Below the pieces are notes generated by a model. The model made no database searches and was not told where the DNA came from. It saw only the letters and a program-made list of their open reading frames with translations. Below, piece by piece: positions 35,788 through 44,790 of a stretch of DNA of 64,000 nucleotides (the first letter of the stretch is position 1; the number at the start of each line of letters is the position of its first letter). The DNA lies in assembly GCF_000422565.1 (NCBI RefSeq), contig NZ_AUMA01000009.1, positions 124,001 through 188,000 of the forward strand, in the 5' to 3' direction. Origin of the DNA: Desulfovibrio aminophilus DSM 12254 (GTDB lineage Bacteria > Desulfobacterota > Desulfovibrionia > Desulfovibrionales > Desulfovibrionaceae). Both the position numbers and the translations under genes were made by a program.

Positions 35788-38741
35788 AGCGCTCCCGGCT
35801 CTTCCGCAAGACCCTGCTGTTCATGATCCTGGGCTTCGCGGGCATCGCCGCGGTCATGTCCCTGGTCTTCGCCCACCTCGTGAACCGCAACCTCACGGCC
35901 GAGTATACGGACAAAGCCAAAGCCCTGGCCCGCACCGTGGCCGAGTCCGACCTCTCGCTCATCCTGGAGCGCGACGCCGCGGGCGTGCAGTCGCGCATCG
36001 ACCAGTACCTGCACATCAAGGGCGTGGCCTACGTGGTGGTGGCCGACGAGCAGGGCGAAATCCTGGCCCACACCTTCGTGCCCGCCGTGCCGCCGGAGGT
36101 TCTGGCCCGGGTGCGGGCCTCCGCCGGGCTCCGCAGCCCGGAGCGGACATCGCTCGCCGAGGTGCGCACCGGCGAAGGCCACGACTATCTGCACATCGCC
36201 ACTCCCATGCTCGAAGGTTTGGCCGGGAGCATCCACATCGGCATGGACCGGGGGGAAATCCGGGGCTACATCCGCCGGGCTCTCGTCCAGCAACTCTCCA
36301 TCACCCTGCTGCTCTTCGCCGTCTGCACCATCGCGGCGGCCCTGTTCATCCGCAACATCTCTCAGCCCCTGGTCCAGCTCACGGAATACGCGGGCAAGGT
36401 GGCGGCCCACGACTTCAGCGCCGACGTGAGCATCTCCTCCAAGGACGAGGTGGGCGATCTGGCCCGGAGCATGCGCTCCATGGCCCGCGACGTCTCCGGC
36501 ATGGTCACCGGCCTGGAGGCCGCCGTGGTCAACGCCACCGCCGATCTCAAGGAGGCCCTCTCCTCGCTCTCGGCCGTGCTCAACAACATGGCCGAAGGGC
36601 TCCTGGTCATCGACTCCGAGGGCCGCGTGGTGCGCCACAACCCGGCCCTGGCCCGTCTCTTCCGCCTGGAGGGCGCGACCATCAACGGCCGGCTGGTGAG
36701 CGATCTACTGGGCCCCGAGACGGCGAATCTGGTCTGCCCCCGGACCATGGACGCCCCGGCCCCGGACCGCGTGTTGGAAACCCTGGCCCAGCGGGCCGAC
36801 GGCAGCTTTTTCCCGGTGGAGGTTTCCTCCGCGCCGGTGGCCCTCAAGGACCAGACCGGCACGGTGAGCATCCTGCGCGACGTGACCGAGCGCAAACGCC
36901 ACGAGGAGGCCCTGCGCCAGGCCCACGACGACCTGGAGCAGAAGGTCGAGGAGCGGACCCGCGAATTGTCGCGGGCCAACATCCAGCTCAAGATCGAGGT
37001 GGCCGAGCGCAAGGTGGTGGCCGAGGCCTTGCGCAAGGCCGAAAGCAAGTACCGCTCCATCTTCGAGAACGCCGTGGAGGGCATCTACCAGGTCTCGGCG
37101 GACGGGCACTACATCAGCGCCAATCCTGCCCTGGCCCGCATCCTGGGCTACGCCGACGTGGACTCCCTGCTGACCGAGCTGCGGGACGGCGCGGGCACCC
37201 GCTATGTGGACCCGGGCAAATGGAGGGAGCTGCTGGCCCTGATCCTGGACAAAGGCGAGGTCAAGGGCTTCGAGGCCCAGCTCCGCCGCCGCTCGGGCCG
37301 CGTCATCTGGATCTCCGAGAACGCCCGGCTGGTCCGCGACTCCCGGGGCAATCCCCTGCACGTCGAGGGCTCGGTGGAGGACATCACCCTGCGCAAGGAG
37401 TATGAGGCCCAGCTCCTGCACCAGGCCTTCCACGATCCGCTCACGCTTCTGCCCAACCGGGCCCTCTTCCTGGACCACCTGAAGATGGCCATGGAGCGCC
37501 GCAAGCGCCAGGACCGCTTCCGCTTCGCGGTGCTCTACCTGGACCTGGACCGCTTCAAGGTCATCAACGACTCCCTGGGGCACGCGGCGGGCGACGATCT
37601 GCTCCGCTCGGTGGCCCAGACCCTGACCCGTTGCGCCCGGAGCATGGACACCGTGGCCCGCTTCGGCGGCGACGAGTTCGCCGTCCTCCTGGAGGACATC
37701 ACCGCGCCCCGCGACGCCATCCGCATCGCCCGACGCATCCTGGAGGACATGGGGCGGCCCTTCGACCTGCGCGGGCACGAGGTCTTCACCTCGGCCAGCA
37801 TCGGCATCGTCCTGCACACCGAGTCCTACGAACAGCCGGACGCCCTGCTGCGCGACGCCGACACGGCCATGTATCGGGCCAAGGAGCAGGGCAAGTCGCG
37901 CTTCAAGGTCTTCAACCACCGCATGCACGTGGCCGCCCTGCGGCTCATGGAACTGGAGACCGACCTGCGCCACGCCGTGGACGCCCGCGACCTGCGGCTC
38001 GTCTACCAGCCCATCGTGCGCCTGCGCGACCGGCGGGTGGTGGGCTTCGAGGCCCTGCTGCGCTGGACCCACCCGACCCACGGGCCGGTGAACCCCACGG
38101 AGTTCATCACCCTGGCGGAGGACGCCGGACTCATCTACCCCATCGACTACGGCGTGCTGCATCAGGTCTGCCGCGATCTCAGCTCCTGGATGAACGGGCG
38201 GGGCCCCGGGGCTTCGGCCCGCTCCCTGAACGTGCATGTGAACGTCTCGGGCAAGCACTTCCGCAACCCCTTCCTCGTGGGCGAGGTGGAGGCCGCGCTC
38301 CTGGACTCCGGCCTGCCCCCGGCCTGCCTGACCCTGGAGATCACCGAGAGCGCCTTCGTGGACAACCTGTCCACCGCCGCCGACGTGCTCGGCAAGCTCA
38401 AGAACCTGGGCGTCAGGCTGTGCATCGACGACTTCGGCACGGGATACTCCTCCCTGGGCTACCTCCAGCGCTACCCCATCGACGTGATCAAGGTGGACAA
38501 GAGCTTCGTGGCCGCGGTGAACAGCGACGGCGACACCCGGGCCATCGCCACGAGCATCATCTCCCTGGGCAACTCCCTGGGGCTCTCGGTGGTGGCCGAG
38601 GGAGTGGAGACGCCGGAGCAGCTCGAATTCCTGCGCCGGACCGGCTGCGGTCTGGCCCAGGGCTTCCTCTTCCATCGGCCCGTGGCCGAGGAGGAAGCCC
38701 TGGCCCTGCTCCACGCCCAGGCCGCCCGCGCGCAAGGCTGA
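35784..38741 (+). CDS. Membrane GGDEF-EAL c-di-GMP enzyme with Cache-like, HAMP and two PAS domains
   Basis: 985 aa. Order: TM1 (about 11-33), periplasmic sensor (34-165, with GVAYVVVADEQGEILAHTF like a single Cache domain), TM2 (167-190), HAMP (190-240), PAS (262-370), coiled coil (375-410), PAS (418-540), GGDEF (550-705), EAL (720-975). The cyclase site is intact (RFGGDEFAV) and an inhibitory RxxD site (RSMD) lies 5 residues before it. The phosphodiesterase has EALLR, DDFGTGYSSLGYL and KVDKSFV, so both activities look possible. It is translated from an ATG overlapping the binding-protein stop, suggesting the binding protein docks on its periplasmic domain. Confidence 0.93.
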   Translation: MKRSRLFRKTLLFMILGFAGIAAVMSLVFAHLVNRNLTAEYTDKAKALARTVAESDLSLILERDAAGVQSRIDQYLHIKGVAYVVVADEQGEILAHTFVPAVPPEVLARVRASAGLRSPERTSLAEVRTGEGHDYLHIATPMLEGLAGSIHIGMDRGEIRGYIRRALVQQLSITLLLFAVCTIAAALFIRNISQPLVQLTEYAGKVAAHDFSADVSISSKDEVGDLARSMRSMARDVSGMVTGLEAAVVNATADLKEALSSLSAVLNNMAEGLLVIDSEGRVVRHNPALARLFRLEGATINGRLVSDLLGPETANLVCPRTMDAPAPDRVLETLAQRADGSFFPVEVSSAPVALKDQTGTVSILRDVTERKRHEEALRQAHDDLEQKVEERTRELSRANIQLKIEVAERKVVAEALRKAESKYRSIFENAVEGIYQVSADGHYISANPALARILGYADVDSLLTELRDGAGTRYVDPGKWRELLALILDKGEVKGFEAQLRRRSGRVIWISENARLVRDSRGNPLHVEGSVEDITLRKEYEAQLLHQAFHDPLTLLPNRALFLDHLKMAMERRKRQDRFRFAVLYLDLDRFKVINDSLGHAAGDDLLRSVAQTLTRCARSMDTVARFGGDEFAVLLEDITAPRDAIRIARRILEDMGRPFDLRGHEVFTSASIGIVLHTESYEQPDALLRDADTAMYRAKEQGKSRFKVFNHRMHVAALRLMELETDLRHAVDARDLRLVYQPIVRLRDRRVVGFEALLRWTHPTHGPVNPTEFITLAEDAGLIYPIDYGVLHQVCRDLSSWMNGRGPGASARSLNVHVNVSGKHFRNPFLVGEVEAALLDSGLPPACLTLEITESAFVDNLSTAADVLGKLKNLGVRLCIDDFGTGYSSLGYLQRYPIDVIKVDKSFVAAVNSDGDTRAIATSIISLGNSLGLSVVAEGVETPEQLEFLRRTGCGLAQGFLFHRPVAEEEALALLHAQAARAQG

Positions 38742-38755
38742 GGGCTCCCGCCCGC

Positions 38756-38784
38756 TTCCCCGCAGGCATCTTTCCGTGTATGTT
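38756..38784 (+). promoter_or_regulatory. Possible promoter of the TPR gene
   Basis: TTCCCC, 17 bp, TATGTT. The -10 is fair and the -35 poor. Leader about 31 nt. Confidence 0.3.
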
Positions 38785-38821
38785 GAACCCGCGCCTGAAA
38801 CCAAGCGGCGCGGAGCGCGAC

Positions 38822-39568
38822 ATGAGCGAGGGCACGGCCCCCAAGGAACACTTCGCGGGCGTCTTCTCCCTGCAGAAGACCATCAAGATCGGAGCGGGCG
38901 CCACCAGCCGCAGGGTGGCCCAGAGTTCCTTCTTCTTCGTCTCGGAGAACGAGGAGGGACAGCTCATCATGCAGGCCCTGGGGCCGCTCGGCCTGCCCGT
39001 GGGAACCAAGACGCCCATCACCCGCGAGGATCTGCTCAAGTCCTACCTGCCCGAGCCCGGCATGTACCAGCAAACCGTACTGCCCAAGATGCGCGAGGTG
39101 CAGGTCTCGGTGGCCCGGGGCGAGAAGTTCCGCAAGCGCGGCGAGACCTTCACCGCCGAGTTCGAGTTCAACAAGGCCCTGGCCCTGGACGAGGAGAACG
39201 TTCGCGCCAACTTCGGCATCGGCCTGTGCTACCTCTCCCGGGGCGAAAAACAGAAGGCCGACGAGGTGTTCCGCCGCGTGGTCTCCATCGAGGCCGCCTA
39301 CGAGCCCGAGCACAAGCACCTGTTCAATGAGTTCGGCATCAACCTGCGCAAGTCCGGCATGCATGAGCAGGCCCTGGAGTACTATCAGAAGGGCCTGAAC
39401 ATCTCCCCGAACGACGAGCATCTGCGCTACAACGCGGCCCGGGCCGCCTTCGAGAAGGGCGACCACGAAACCGCCGCCGCGCACCTGGGCAAGGCCCTGG
39501 AGATCAATCCCGGCTTCGACGAGGCCCGGACCTTCCTGGAGCATCTCAAGAAAAAGGGTCTAGCCTGA
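38822..39568 (+). CDS. TPR-repeat protein
   Basis: 248 aa. An N-terminal region of about 90 residues with no recognised domain (KTIKIGAGATSRRVAQSSFF) precedes three or four TPR units (about 105-245): AEFEFNKALALDEENVRANF, QALEYYQKGLNISPNDEHL, AAAHLGKALEINPGFDEAR. Cytoplasmic, no signal peptide. The ATG at 38822 has a GGAG site; an ATG 42 bp upstream overlaps the putative -10. Probably a scaffold protein; partner unknown. Confidence 0.85.
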   Translation: MSEGTAPKEHFAGVFSLQKTIKIGAGATSRRVAQSSFFFVSENEEGQLIMQALGPLGLPVGTKTPITREDLLKSYLPEPGMYQQTVLPKMREVQVSVARGEKFRKRGETFTAEFEFNKALALDEENVRANFGIGLCYLSRGEKQKADEVFRRVVSIEAAYEPEHKHLFNEFGINLRKSGMHEQALEYYQKGLNISPNDEHLRYNAARAAFEKGDHETAAAHLGKALEINPGFDEARTFLEHLKKKGLA

Positions 39569-39579
39569 CCCGCGCCGCC

Positions 39580-40944
39580 ATGCCCGCGCCCAAAGCCTGC
39601 GTCATCGCCGGAACCCACAGCGGCTGCGGCAAGACCTCCGTGACCCTGGGGCTCATGACCGCCTTCGCCCGGCGCGGACTGCGCGTGGCGCCGTTCAAGG
39701 CCGGGCCGGACTTCATCGACCCCGGCCTGCACGCCCGGGCCGCCGGGCGCCACTCGCACAACCTGGATTCCTGGATGCTGCCCCCGAAGGCCGTGCGCGA
39801 CCTCTTCGCCCGCCATGCCGGGGAGGCGGACCTGGCCCTGGTCGAAGGGGTCATGGGCCTCTTCGACGGCCTCTCGCCCACGGAGAACACCGGCTCCACC
39901 GCCGAACTGGCCGCGCTCCTGGACCTGCCCGTGATCCTGGTGGCCGACGCCCGCTCCCTGGCCCGCTCCGCGGCCGCCCTGGTGCAGGGCTACGTTCGTT
40001 TCGACCCCGCGCTGCGCTTCGCCGGGGTGATCCTCGACCGGGTGGGTTCGACCTCCCACGCCGACACCCTGCGCAAGGCCCTGGAGGCCCACCTGCCGGG
40101 GCCGCCCCTGCTGGGTTGCCTGCCGCGCGACGACTCCCTGGCCCTGCCCGCGCGGCATCTGGGCCTGGTCACGGCCGAGGACGCCGCCGGTCTCGACGAA
40201 CTGCTCGGCCGTCTGGCCGACGCCTGCGAACGGCACCTGGACCTGGACGCCCTGCTGGCCGCCCTGCCCGCCGTCGCACCCGCGGCCCCGGACGATCCGC
40301 CCCCGCCCGGAACGCGCGCGCGCATCGGGCTGGCCCGGGACCGGGCCTTCTGTTTCGTCTACGAGGAGAACCTCCGCCTGCTGCGCGACGCCGGGGCCGA
40401 GATCGCGCCCTTCTCGCCGCTGGCGGACAAGCATCTGCCCCCGGACCTGGACGGGCTCTACCTGCCCGGCGGCTACCCCGAGCTGGCGGCCTTCGACCTG
40501 GCCCAGAACGCCTCCCTGCGCAAGGAGATCCTGGCCTTCTCCCGCTCCGGGCGGCCGGTCTACGCCGAATGCGGCGGGCTGCTCTACCTCCTGGACCGGA
40601 TCAGCGTGGAGGGCCGGACCTTCCCCATGTGCGGCGCCTTCCCCTTCCGGGCCGAATTGAAGCCCCGGCTCGCCGCCCTGGGCTACCGCCAGGTGACCAC
40701 CACCCGGCCCACCCTCCTGGGCCCGGCGGGGACGACCCTGCGCGGCCACGAATTCCACTACACCGCCCTGGAGCCCGCGCCCGGAACCCCGGACACGGCC
40801 TACGCGGTGAGCGGCCGCGACGGCCCGCGTCCGGCCGAGGGCTTCTGCCACGAAAACACCCTGGCCTCCTATATCCATCTGCATTTCGGCTCTTGCCCCG
40901 AAGCCGCGCGGGCCTTCGTGGAGGCCTGCGCCGCGCGGCGCTGA
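39580..40944 (+). CDS. cbiA: Cobyrinic acid a,c-diamide synthase CbiA
   Basis: 454 aa. An N-terminal dethiobiotin-synthetase-like ATPase domain (P-loop GTHSGCGKTSVTLGL at about 8-22) is followed by a class I glutamine amidotransferase domain (about 245-450) whose nucleophile is in YAECGGLLYL. Amidates the a and c side chains of cobyrinic acid using Gln and ATP. It starts 11 bp after the TPR stop without a ribosome site, so it is likely coupled to it. Confidence 0.95.
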   Translation: MPAPKACVIAGTHSGCGKTSVTLGLMTAFARRGLRVAPFKAGPDFIDPGLHARAAGRHSHNLDSWMLPPKAVRDLFARHAGEADLALVEGVMGLFDGLSPTENTGSTAELAALLDLPVILVADARSLARSAAALVQGYVRFDPALRFAGVILDRVGSTSHADTLRKALEAHLPGPPLLGCLPRDDSLALPARHLGLVTAEDAAGLDELLGRLADACERHLDLDALLAALPAVAPAAPDDPPPPGTRARIGLARDRAFCFVYEENLRLLRDAGAEIAPFSPLADKHLPPDLDGLYLPGGYPELAAFDLAQNASLRKEILAFSRSGRPVYAECGGLLYLLDRISVEGRTFPMCGAFPFRAELKPRLAALGYRQVTTTRPTLLGPAGTTLRGHEFHYTALEPAPGTPDTAYAVSGRDGPRPAEGFCHENTLASYIHLHFGSCPEAARAFVEACAARR

Positions 40945-40960
40945 AATCCCCCGGCGGAGC

Positions 40961-40989
40961 TTGCGGCCCGGCCCGCATCCGGCTAGGCT
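40961..40989 (+). promoter_or_regulatory. Sigma-70-like promoter of the thioesterase gene
   Basis: TTGCGG, 17 bp, TAGGCT. About 35 bp of this region resemble the promoter of the next gene (41481-41509) nearly base for base around the -10. Confidence 0.5.
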
Positions 40990-40993
40990 CGAC

Positions 40994-41035
40994 GCGCCGG
41001 ACGGCCGCGCGCCGGACGGCCGCGCGCCGGGCGGC
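40994..41035 (+). repeat. 15-bp tandem repeat in the thioesterase leader
   Basis: GCGCCGGACGGCCGC occurs twice in a row (40994-41008, 41009-41023) with a third partial copy (41024-41035). It begins 4 bp after the -10 and so spans the transcription start and leader up to the ribosome site. Such repeats can change copy number and alter expression. Confidence 0.7.
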
Positions 41036-41049
41036 AAGGAGCGGAACGC

Positions 41050-41466
41050 ATGGACTTCAAGCTGTTGGCCGACATCGCGGAGAACGCCCTGCCCTTCCAC
41101 AAGATGCTCGGCATCCAGGTGGTGGAGCTGAGCGAGGGCCTGGCCCGGCTGCGCATCCCCTTCCGGCCCGAACTCGTGGGCGATCCCCGGCGGCCGGCCC
41201 TGCACGGCGGGGTCATCTCCACCCTGGTGGACGTCTGCGGCGGTTTCGCGGTCTGGACCCGCTGCCGCCCGGAGGACCGCATCGCCACCATCGACATCGG
41301 TGTGGACTACCTCCGTCCGGCCCCCGCGGCGGACCTCCTGGCCGAGGGCCGGGTCCGGCTGCTGGGCAACCGGGTGGGCAACGCCGAGGTGGTGGTCTGG
41401 TCCGAGGGCAACCCGGACGAACACCTGGCCGCGGGACGGGCCGTCTACAACATCCGGCGCGGATAG
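41050..41466 (+). CDS. PaaI-type hotdog thioesterase
   Basis: 138 aa, single hotdog domain. The active-site loop HGGVISTLVDVCGGFAVW matches the PaaI/HGG motif, and TIDIGVDYLRPA is the following strand. Hydrolyses an acyl-CoA; substrate unknown. AAGGAG ribosome site, own promoter. Confidence 0.9.
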   Translation: MDFKLLADIAENALPFHKMLGIQVVELSEGLARLRIPFRPELVGDPRRPALHGGVISTLVDVCGGFAVWTRCRPEDRIATIDIGVDYLRPAPAADLLAEGRVRLLGNRVGNAEVVVWSEGNPDEHLAAGRAVYNIRRG

Positions 41467-41480
41467 GGCGTTTCCGGCTG

Positions 41481-41509
41481 TTGCGGGCCGCGCGGGTTCG
41501 GGCTAGGGT
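41481..41509 (+). promoter_or_regulatory. Sigma-70-like promoter of the MgtC gene
   Basis: TTGCGG, 17 bp, TAGGGT, with a leader of about 24 nt. Sister of the element at 40961-40989. Confidence 0.5.
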
Positions 41510-41539
41510 TGATGCGCCGAACAACCCGGCGAGGTCCGC

Positions 41540-42244
41540 ATGGAGATCACCTCCCCTCATCTGCTCGCGACGGCGAAACTGCTGCTGGCGGCGCTGCTGG
41601 GCGGGCTCATCGGTTTTGAACGCGAGACCCACGGCCAGTCCGCCGGATTCCGCACCATGCTTCTGGTGGGCCTGGGGGCCTGCCTGATGATGATGCTCTC
41701 GGTGCACCTCCAGGACATGTTCGCCCACCTCTCCTCCGACTCCTCGGTGCGCCTGGACCCGGGACGCATCGCCTCCTACGCCATCGCCAGCATGGGCTTT
41801 CTCGGCGGCGGCGCGATCCTCAAAGGCAAGGGCTCGGTGCGCGGCCTGACCACGGCCGCCGGGCTCTGGCTCGTCACGGGCATCGGGCTCTGCGTGGGCG
41901 CGGGGCTCTACCTGCCGGCCGTGATCACGACCGCCATCAGCCTGGTGGTGCTCTACAACTTCCGGCACGTCAAACATCTCGTGCCTCGCCACGAATTCAC
42001 TCTGCTCACCGTGACCTGCTGCTGCGACAACAAACCGCTCAAGCAGATCAAGGACATCCTGGCCGAGCACGAACACGTGCAGATCCTGTTCACCAACTTC
42101 CACCAGAACATGGTCTCGCGCCAGACGACCTACTCCCTGCGCCTGAGCACGCGCCACAACACGCCCTGGGGCAAGATCGTCTCCCGGCTCCAGGAACTGT
42201 CGGGAGTGGAAGAGGTGGCCTGGACCGAGGCCGAAGTGCCCTGA
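41540..42244 (+). CDS. MgtC/SapB family membrane protein
   Basis: 234 aa. Four or five N-terminal membrane segments with the MgtC motif LLLAALLGGLIGFERE and the family core GFLGGGAILKGKGSVRGLTTA, then an ACT-like cytoplasmic domain (about 150-234). MgtC proteins help growth at low magnesium and inhibit F-type ATPase in pathogens; the role here is unknown. Followed 23 bp later by dinB, so the two are probably co-transcribed. Confidence 0.9.
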   Translation: MEITSPHLLATAKLLLAALLGGLIGFERETHGQSAGFRTMLLVGLGACLMMMLSVHLQDMFAHLSSDSSVRLDPGRIASYAIASMGFLGGGAILKGKGSVRGLTTAAGLWLVTGIGLCVGAGLYLPAVITTAISLVVLYNFRHVKHLVPRHEFTLLTVTCCCDNKPLKQIKDILAEHEHVQILFTNFHQNMVSRQTTYSLRLSTRHNTPWGKIVSRLQELSGVEEVAWTEAEVP

Positions 42245-42267
42245 GACCGCCCCGGGCGGGAGCGGAC

Positions 42268-43428
42268 ATGCAGACCTGGATCATGCACATCGACATGGAC
42301 GCCTTCTTCGCGTCCGTGGAAATCCTGGACAACCCCGAACTGGCCGGGCTGCCCGTGGCCGTGGGCGGCCAGAGCGACCGGGGCGTGGTTTCGGCCGCCT
42401 CCTATGAAATCCGCAAGTACGGCGTGCGCTCGGCCATGTCCGTGGTCAAGGCCCGCAAGCTCTGCCCCCAGGCCGTGTTCGTGCGGCCGCGCTTCCGCCG
42501 CTACTCCGAAATCTCCCGCATGGTCATGAACATACTCGGCCGCTTCTCGCCCCTGGTGGAGCAGGCCTCCATCGACGAGGCCTACCTCGACGCCACGGGT
42601 CTGGAGCACCTCTTCGGCCCGGCCCCGGGCATGGCCCGGAGCATCAAGGAGGCCGTGCGCGCGGAGACCGGCCTGACCTGCTCCGTGGGCTTGGCCCCGG
42701 TGCGCTTCCTGGCCAAGATCGCCTCGGACCTGGACAAGCCCGACGGGCTCTCGGTCATCGAGCCGGAGCGCGTGCGCGAGTTCCTGCGCACCCTGCCGGT
42801 GGGCAAGATCCCCGGCGTGGGCGGCCGGACCCTGGATATGCTGCGCGGCCTGGGCGTGCGCGAGGCCGGGGACATGCTGCGCTTCGGCCCGGAGTTCTGG
42901 GAGGCCCGGCTGGGCAAGTGGGGGCCGATCCTCTGGGAGCGGGCCCAGGGCATCGACCCGCGCGGGGTGGAGCCCGGCGGGGAGGCCAAGTCCAGCGGCG
43001 CGGAGAACACCTTCGAGGAGGACACCCTGGACCGCGACGTGCTCCGGCGCTGGCTCCTGATCCAGAGCGAACGCGTGGGCGCGGACCTGCGGCGCATGGG
43101 GGTCAGGGCCCGCACCGTGACCGTGAAGATCAAGTACGCCGACTTCCGCCAAATCACCCGTTCGCGCACCCTGCCTTCTTCCACGGACCAGACCCTGGCC
43201 ATCTACCGCGCGGCCCGCGACATCCTGGCCGGGGTGGACCTGCCCATGCGGGTGCGGCTCATCGGGGTCACGGCCTCGCACTTCGGCGACGGCCCGACCC
43301 AGCTTTCGCTCCTGGAGCCCGCGCCCCCGCGCCGGCAGAGCGCCCTGGACCGGGCCGTGGACCAGGTGCGCGAGAAGTTCGGCAGGGACGCCGTGCGGCG
43401 CGGCGACGTGCTGGAGATGGAGAAATGA
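42268..43428 (+). CDS. dinB: DNA polymerase IV (DinB)
   Basis: 386 aa, Y-family translesion polymerase. HIDMDAFFASVE and SIDEAYLDATG hold the catalytic acids; the KIPGVGGRTLDML helix-hairpin-helix and the little-finger domain follow. No LexA-type box is evident upstream. Ends directly at a strong palindromic terminator. A C-terminal beta-clamp motif may be TQLSLLEP. Confidence 0.95.
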   Translation: MQTWIMHIDMDAFFASVEILDNPELAGLPVAVGGQSDRGVVSAASYEIRKYGVRSAMSVVKARKLCPQAVFVRPRFRRYSEISRMVMNILGRFSPLVEQASIDEAYLDATGLEHLFGPAPGMARSIKEAVRAETGLTCSVGLAPVRFLAKIASDLDKPDGLSVIEPERVREFLRTLPVGKIPGVGGRTLDMLRGLGVREAGDMLRFGPEFWEARLGKWGPILWERAQGIDPRGVEPGGEAKSSGAENTFEEDTLDRDVLRRWLLIQSERVGADLRRMGVRARTVTVKIKYADFRQITRSRTLPSSTDQTLAIYRAARDILAGVDLPMRVRLIGVTASHFGDGPTQLSLLEPAPPRRQSALDRAVDQVREKFGRDAVRRGDVLEMEK

Positions 43429-43429
43429 A

Positions 43430-43461
43430 AAGGCCGGGACGCCCGCGGGCGTCCCGGCCTT
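43430..43461. terminator. Bidirectional terminator between dinB and the FadL gene
   Basis: A perfect 32-bp palindrome (16-bp arms AAGGCCGGGACGCCCG and its complement), 1 bp after the dinB stop and 22 bp from the FadL stop. CCTCTTT follows on the plus strand and a TTCATTT tail on the minus strand. Confidence 0.75.
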
Positions 43462-43483
43462 CCTCTTTCCCGACCTCGGCGGG

Positions 43484-44743
43484 TCAGAACGTCCACTCCC
43501 CGGTGAGGCCCAGAATGTGGATGTGGTTCGTGTCGTAGCGGCCCGCCAGGGCCCCGGTGAGCGCGCTCGACTTGCTGATCGACGCGCCGCCCAGGTCCGC
43601 ATACTCGTAGTTGAGCCCCACGGAGAAGTCGTCCCAGGCGTAGGCCAGCCCCCCGGCGTAACGGAACACCCGGTCGGCGGGCAGGTCCGGGGTGCGCACG
43701 TCCGTGTCGGCCATGGAGGAATCGTAGGAGAAGCCGCAGGAGACCTTCCAGCGCTCGTCCACGGCGTAGCGCAGGCCGATGCCCGCGTGCCAGGTGTCGT
43801 CGTAGTCCCGGCCCTCGGTCACGTCCTGGGTCAGAACGCGCACACGGATCATGCTCTTGGCGAATTCCGAATACTGCTCCCAGCCCAGGTTGGCCAGGAC
43901 GTCCAACTGGTCGGTGAGGCCGTAGACCACCGAGGCCATGACCTGTTGGGGCAGGACGAGCTTGGTGTGCACCGAGTTCTGCAACGAGTCCACCACGACC
44001 TGACCGATGAGGGTCGGGTCGATGCCCGAAGTGTGCGCGTGATTCTTGAAGTCCAGCTCGATGGGCGTGCGGTAGGTCAGCCCCAGGCGCAGATCCTCGC
44101 GCGGCTCCAGGAGAACGCCGATGGTGCCGCCCAGGCCCGCGGTGTCGGCGTCGTACTTGATGCCGCCGTCCGGCCCGGCGCCGCCCGCGGCCACGTTGTC
44201 GAAGGCCAGCTTCATGCTCTGCTGGGCCACCACCACGTGCAGGCCGACGCCCACGGAGAACCAGTCGTTCACGCGATACGCCGCCGACGGGTTGAAGTTG
44301 TAGGTGTAGAGGCTGGACTCCTGGGAGAAGTAGCGGCCGGACCAGTCGTCGTCGTAGTCCAGCCCCAGACCCGCGAAGGAGTTCACCGTCATGCCCAGGC
44401 GCACGTCGTCGTTGAGATGGTGCACGTAGTAGAGGCCCCCGGCGGGCATGAGCCCACCCGCGTCGCCTCCGCCCCCGCCGCTGGTGGTGGTTCCGGAGGA
44501 GGTGGAGAACTTGCTCTGGATGAGCATGGGCTGAGCCCCGAAGATGACCTGGCTGCCGGACAAGCGGGTCATGCCGGCGGGATTGGTGAAGGCAGTGGCG
44601 GCATCCTCGGCGCGGGCCGCCGCTCCGGCATAGGCCGTGCCGAGATCGGCGGTGCCGATCTCGTAGAGGGTGATGCCGCCGGCGGCCGCCGACGTGGTCC
44701 AGCAACACAGGAGGGCCAGGAGGGCGAAAAGATGCCGTTTCAT
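43484..44743 (-). CDS. FadL/TodX-type outer membrane transport protein
   Basis: 419 aa. Signal peptide (1-22, ending SAAAG), then ITLYEIGTADLGTAYAGAAARAEDAATAFTNPAGMTRL, which is the FadL N-terminal hatch (NPAGM motif), followed by alternating strands of a beta barrel ending in an aromatic residue (GEWTF). Imports long-chain fatty acids or other hydrophobic compounds. It follows the choloylglycine-hydrolase-family gene by 47 bp on the same strand, possibly as one unit. Confidence 0.9.
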   Translation of the reverse strand: MKRHLFALLALLCCWTTSAAAGGITLYEIGTADLGTAYAGAAARAEDAATAFTNPAGMTRLSGSQVIFGAQPMLIQSKFSTSSGTTTSGGGGGDAGGLMPAGGLYYVHHLNDDVRLGMTVNSFAGLGLDYDDDWSGRYFSQESSLYTYNFNPSAAYRVNDWFSVGVGLHVVVAQQSMKLAFDNVAAGGAGPDGGIKYDADTAGLGGTIGVLLEPREDLRLGLTYRTPIELDFKNHAHTSGIDPTLIGQVVVDSLQNSVHTKLVLPQQVMASVVYGLTDQLDVLANLGWEQYSEFAKSMIRVRVLTQDVTEGRDYDDTWHAGIGLRYAVDERWKVSCGFSYDSSMADTDVRTPDLPADRVFRYAGGLAYAWDDFSVGLNYEYADLGGASISKSSALTGALAGRYDTNHIHILGLTGEWTF

Positions 44744-44790
44744 GCCGACCGCCTTTTCCAGGGGGTTGGGAGTGTTCGTTCCGGTCCGCC

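Noticed and set aside
40994-41035. CRISPR array
   Set aside because: Units are contiguous 15-mers without spacers.
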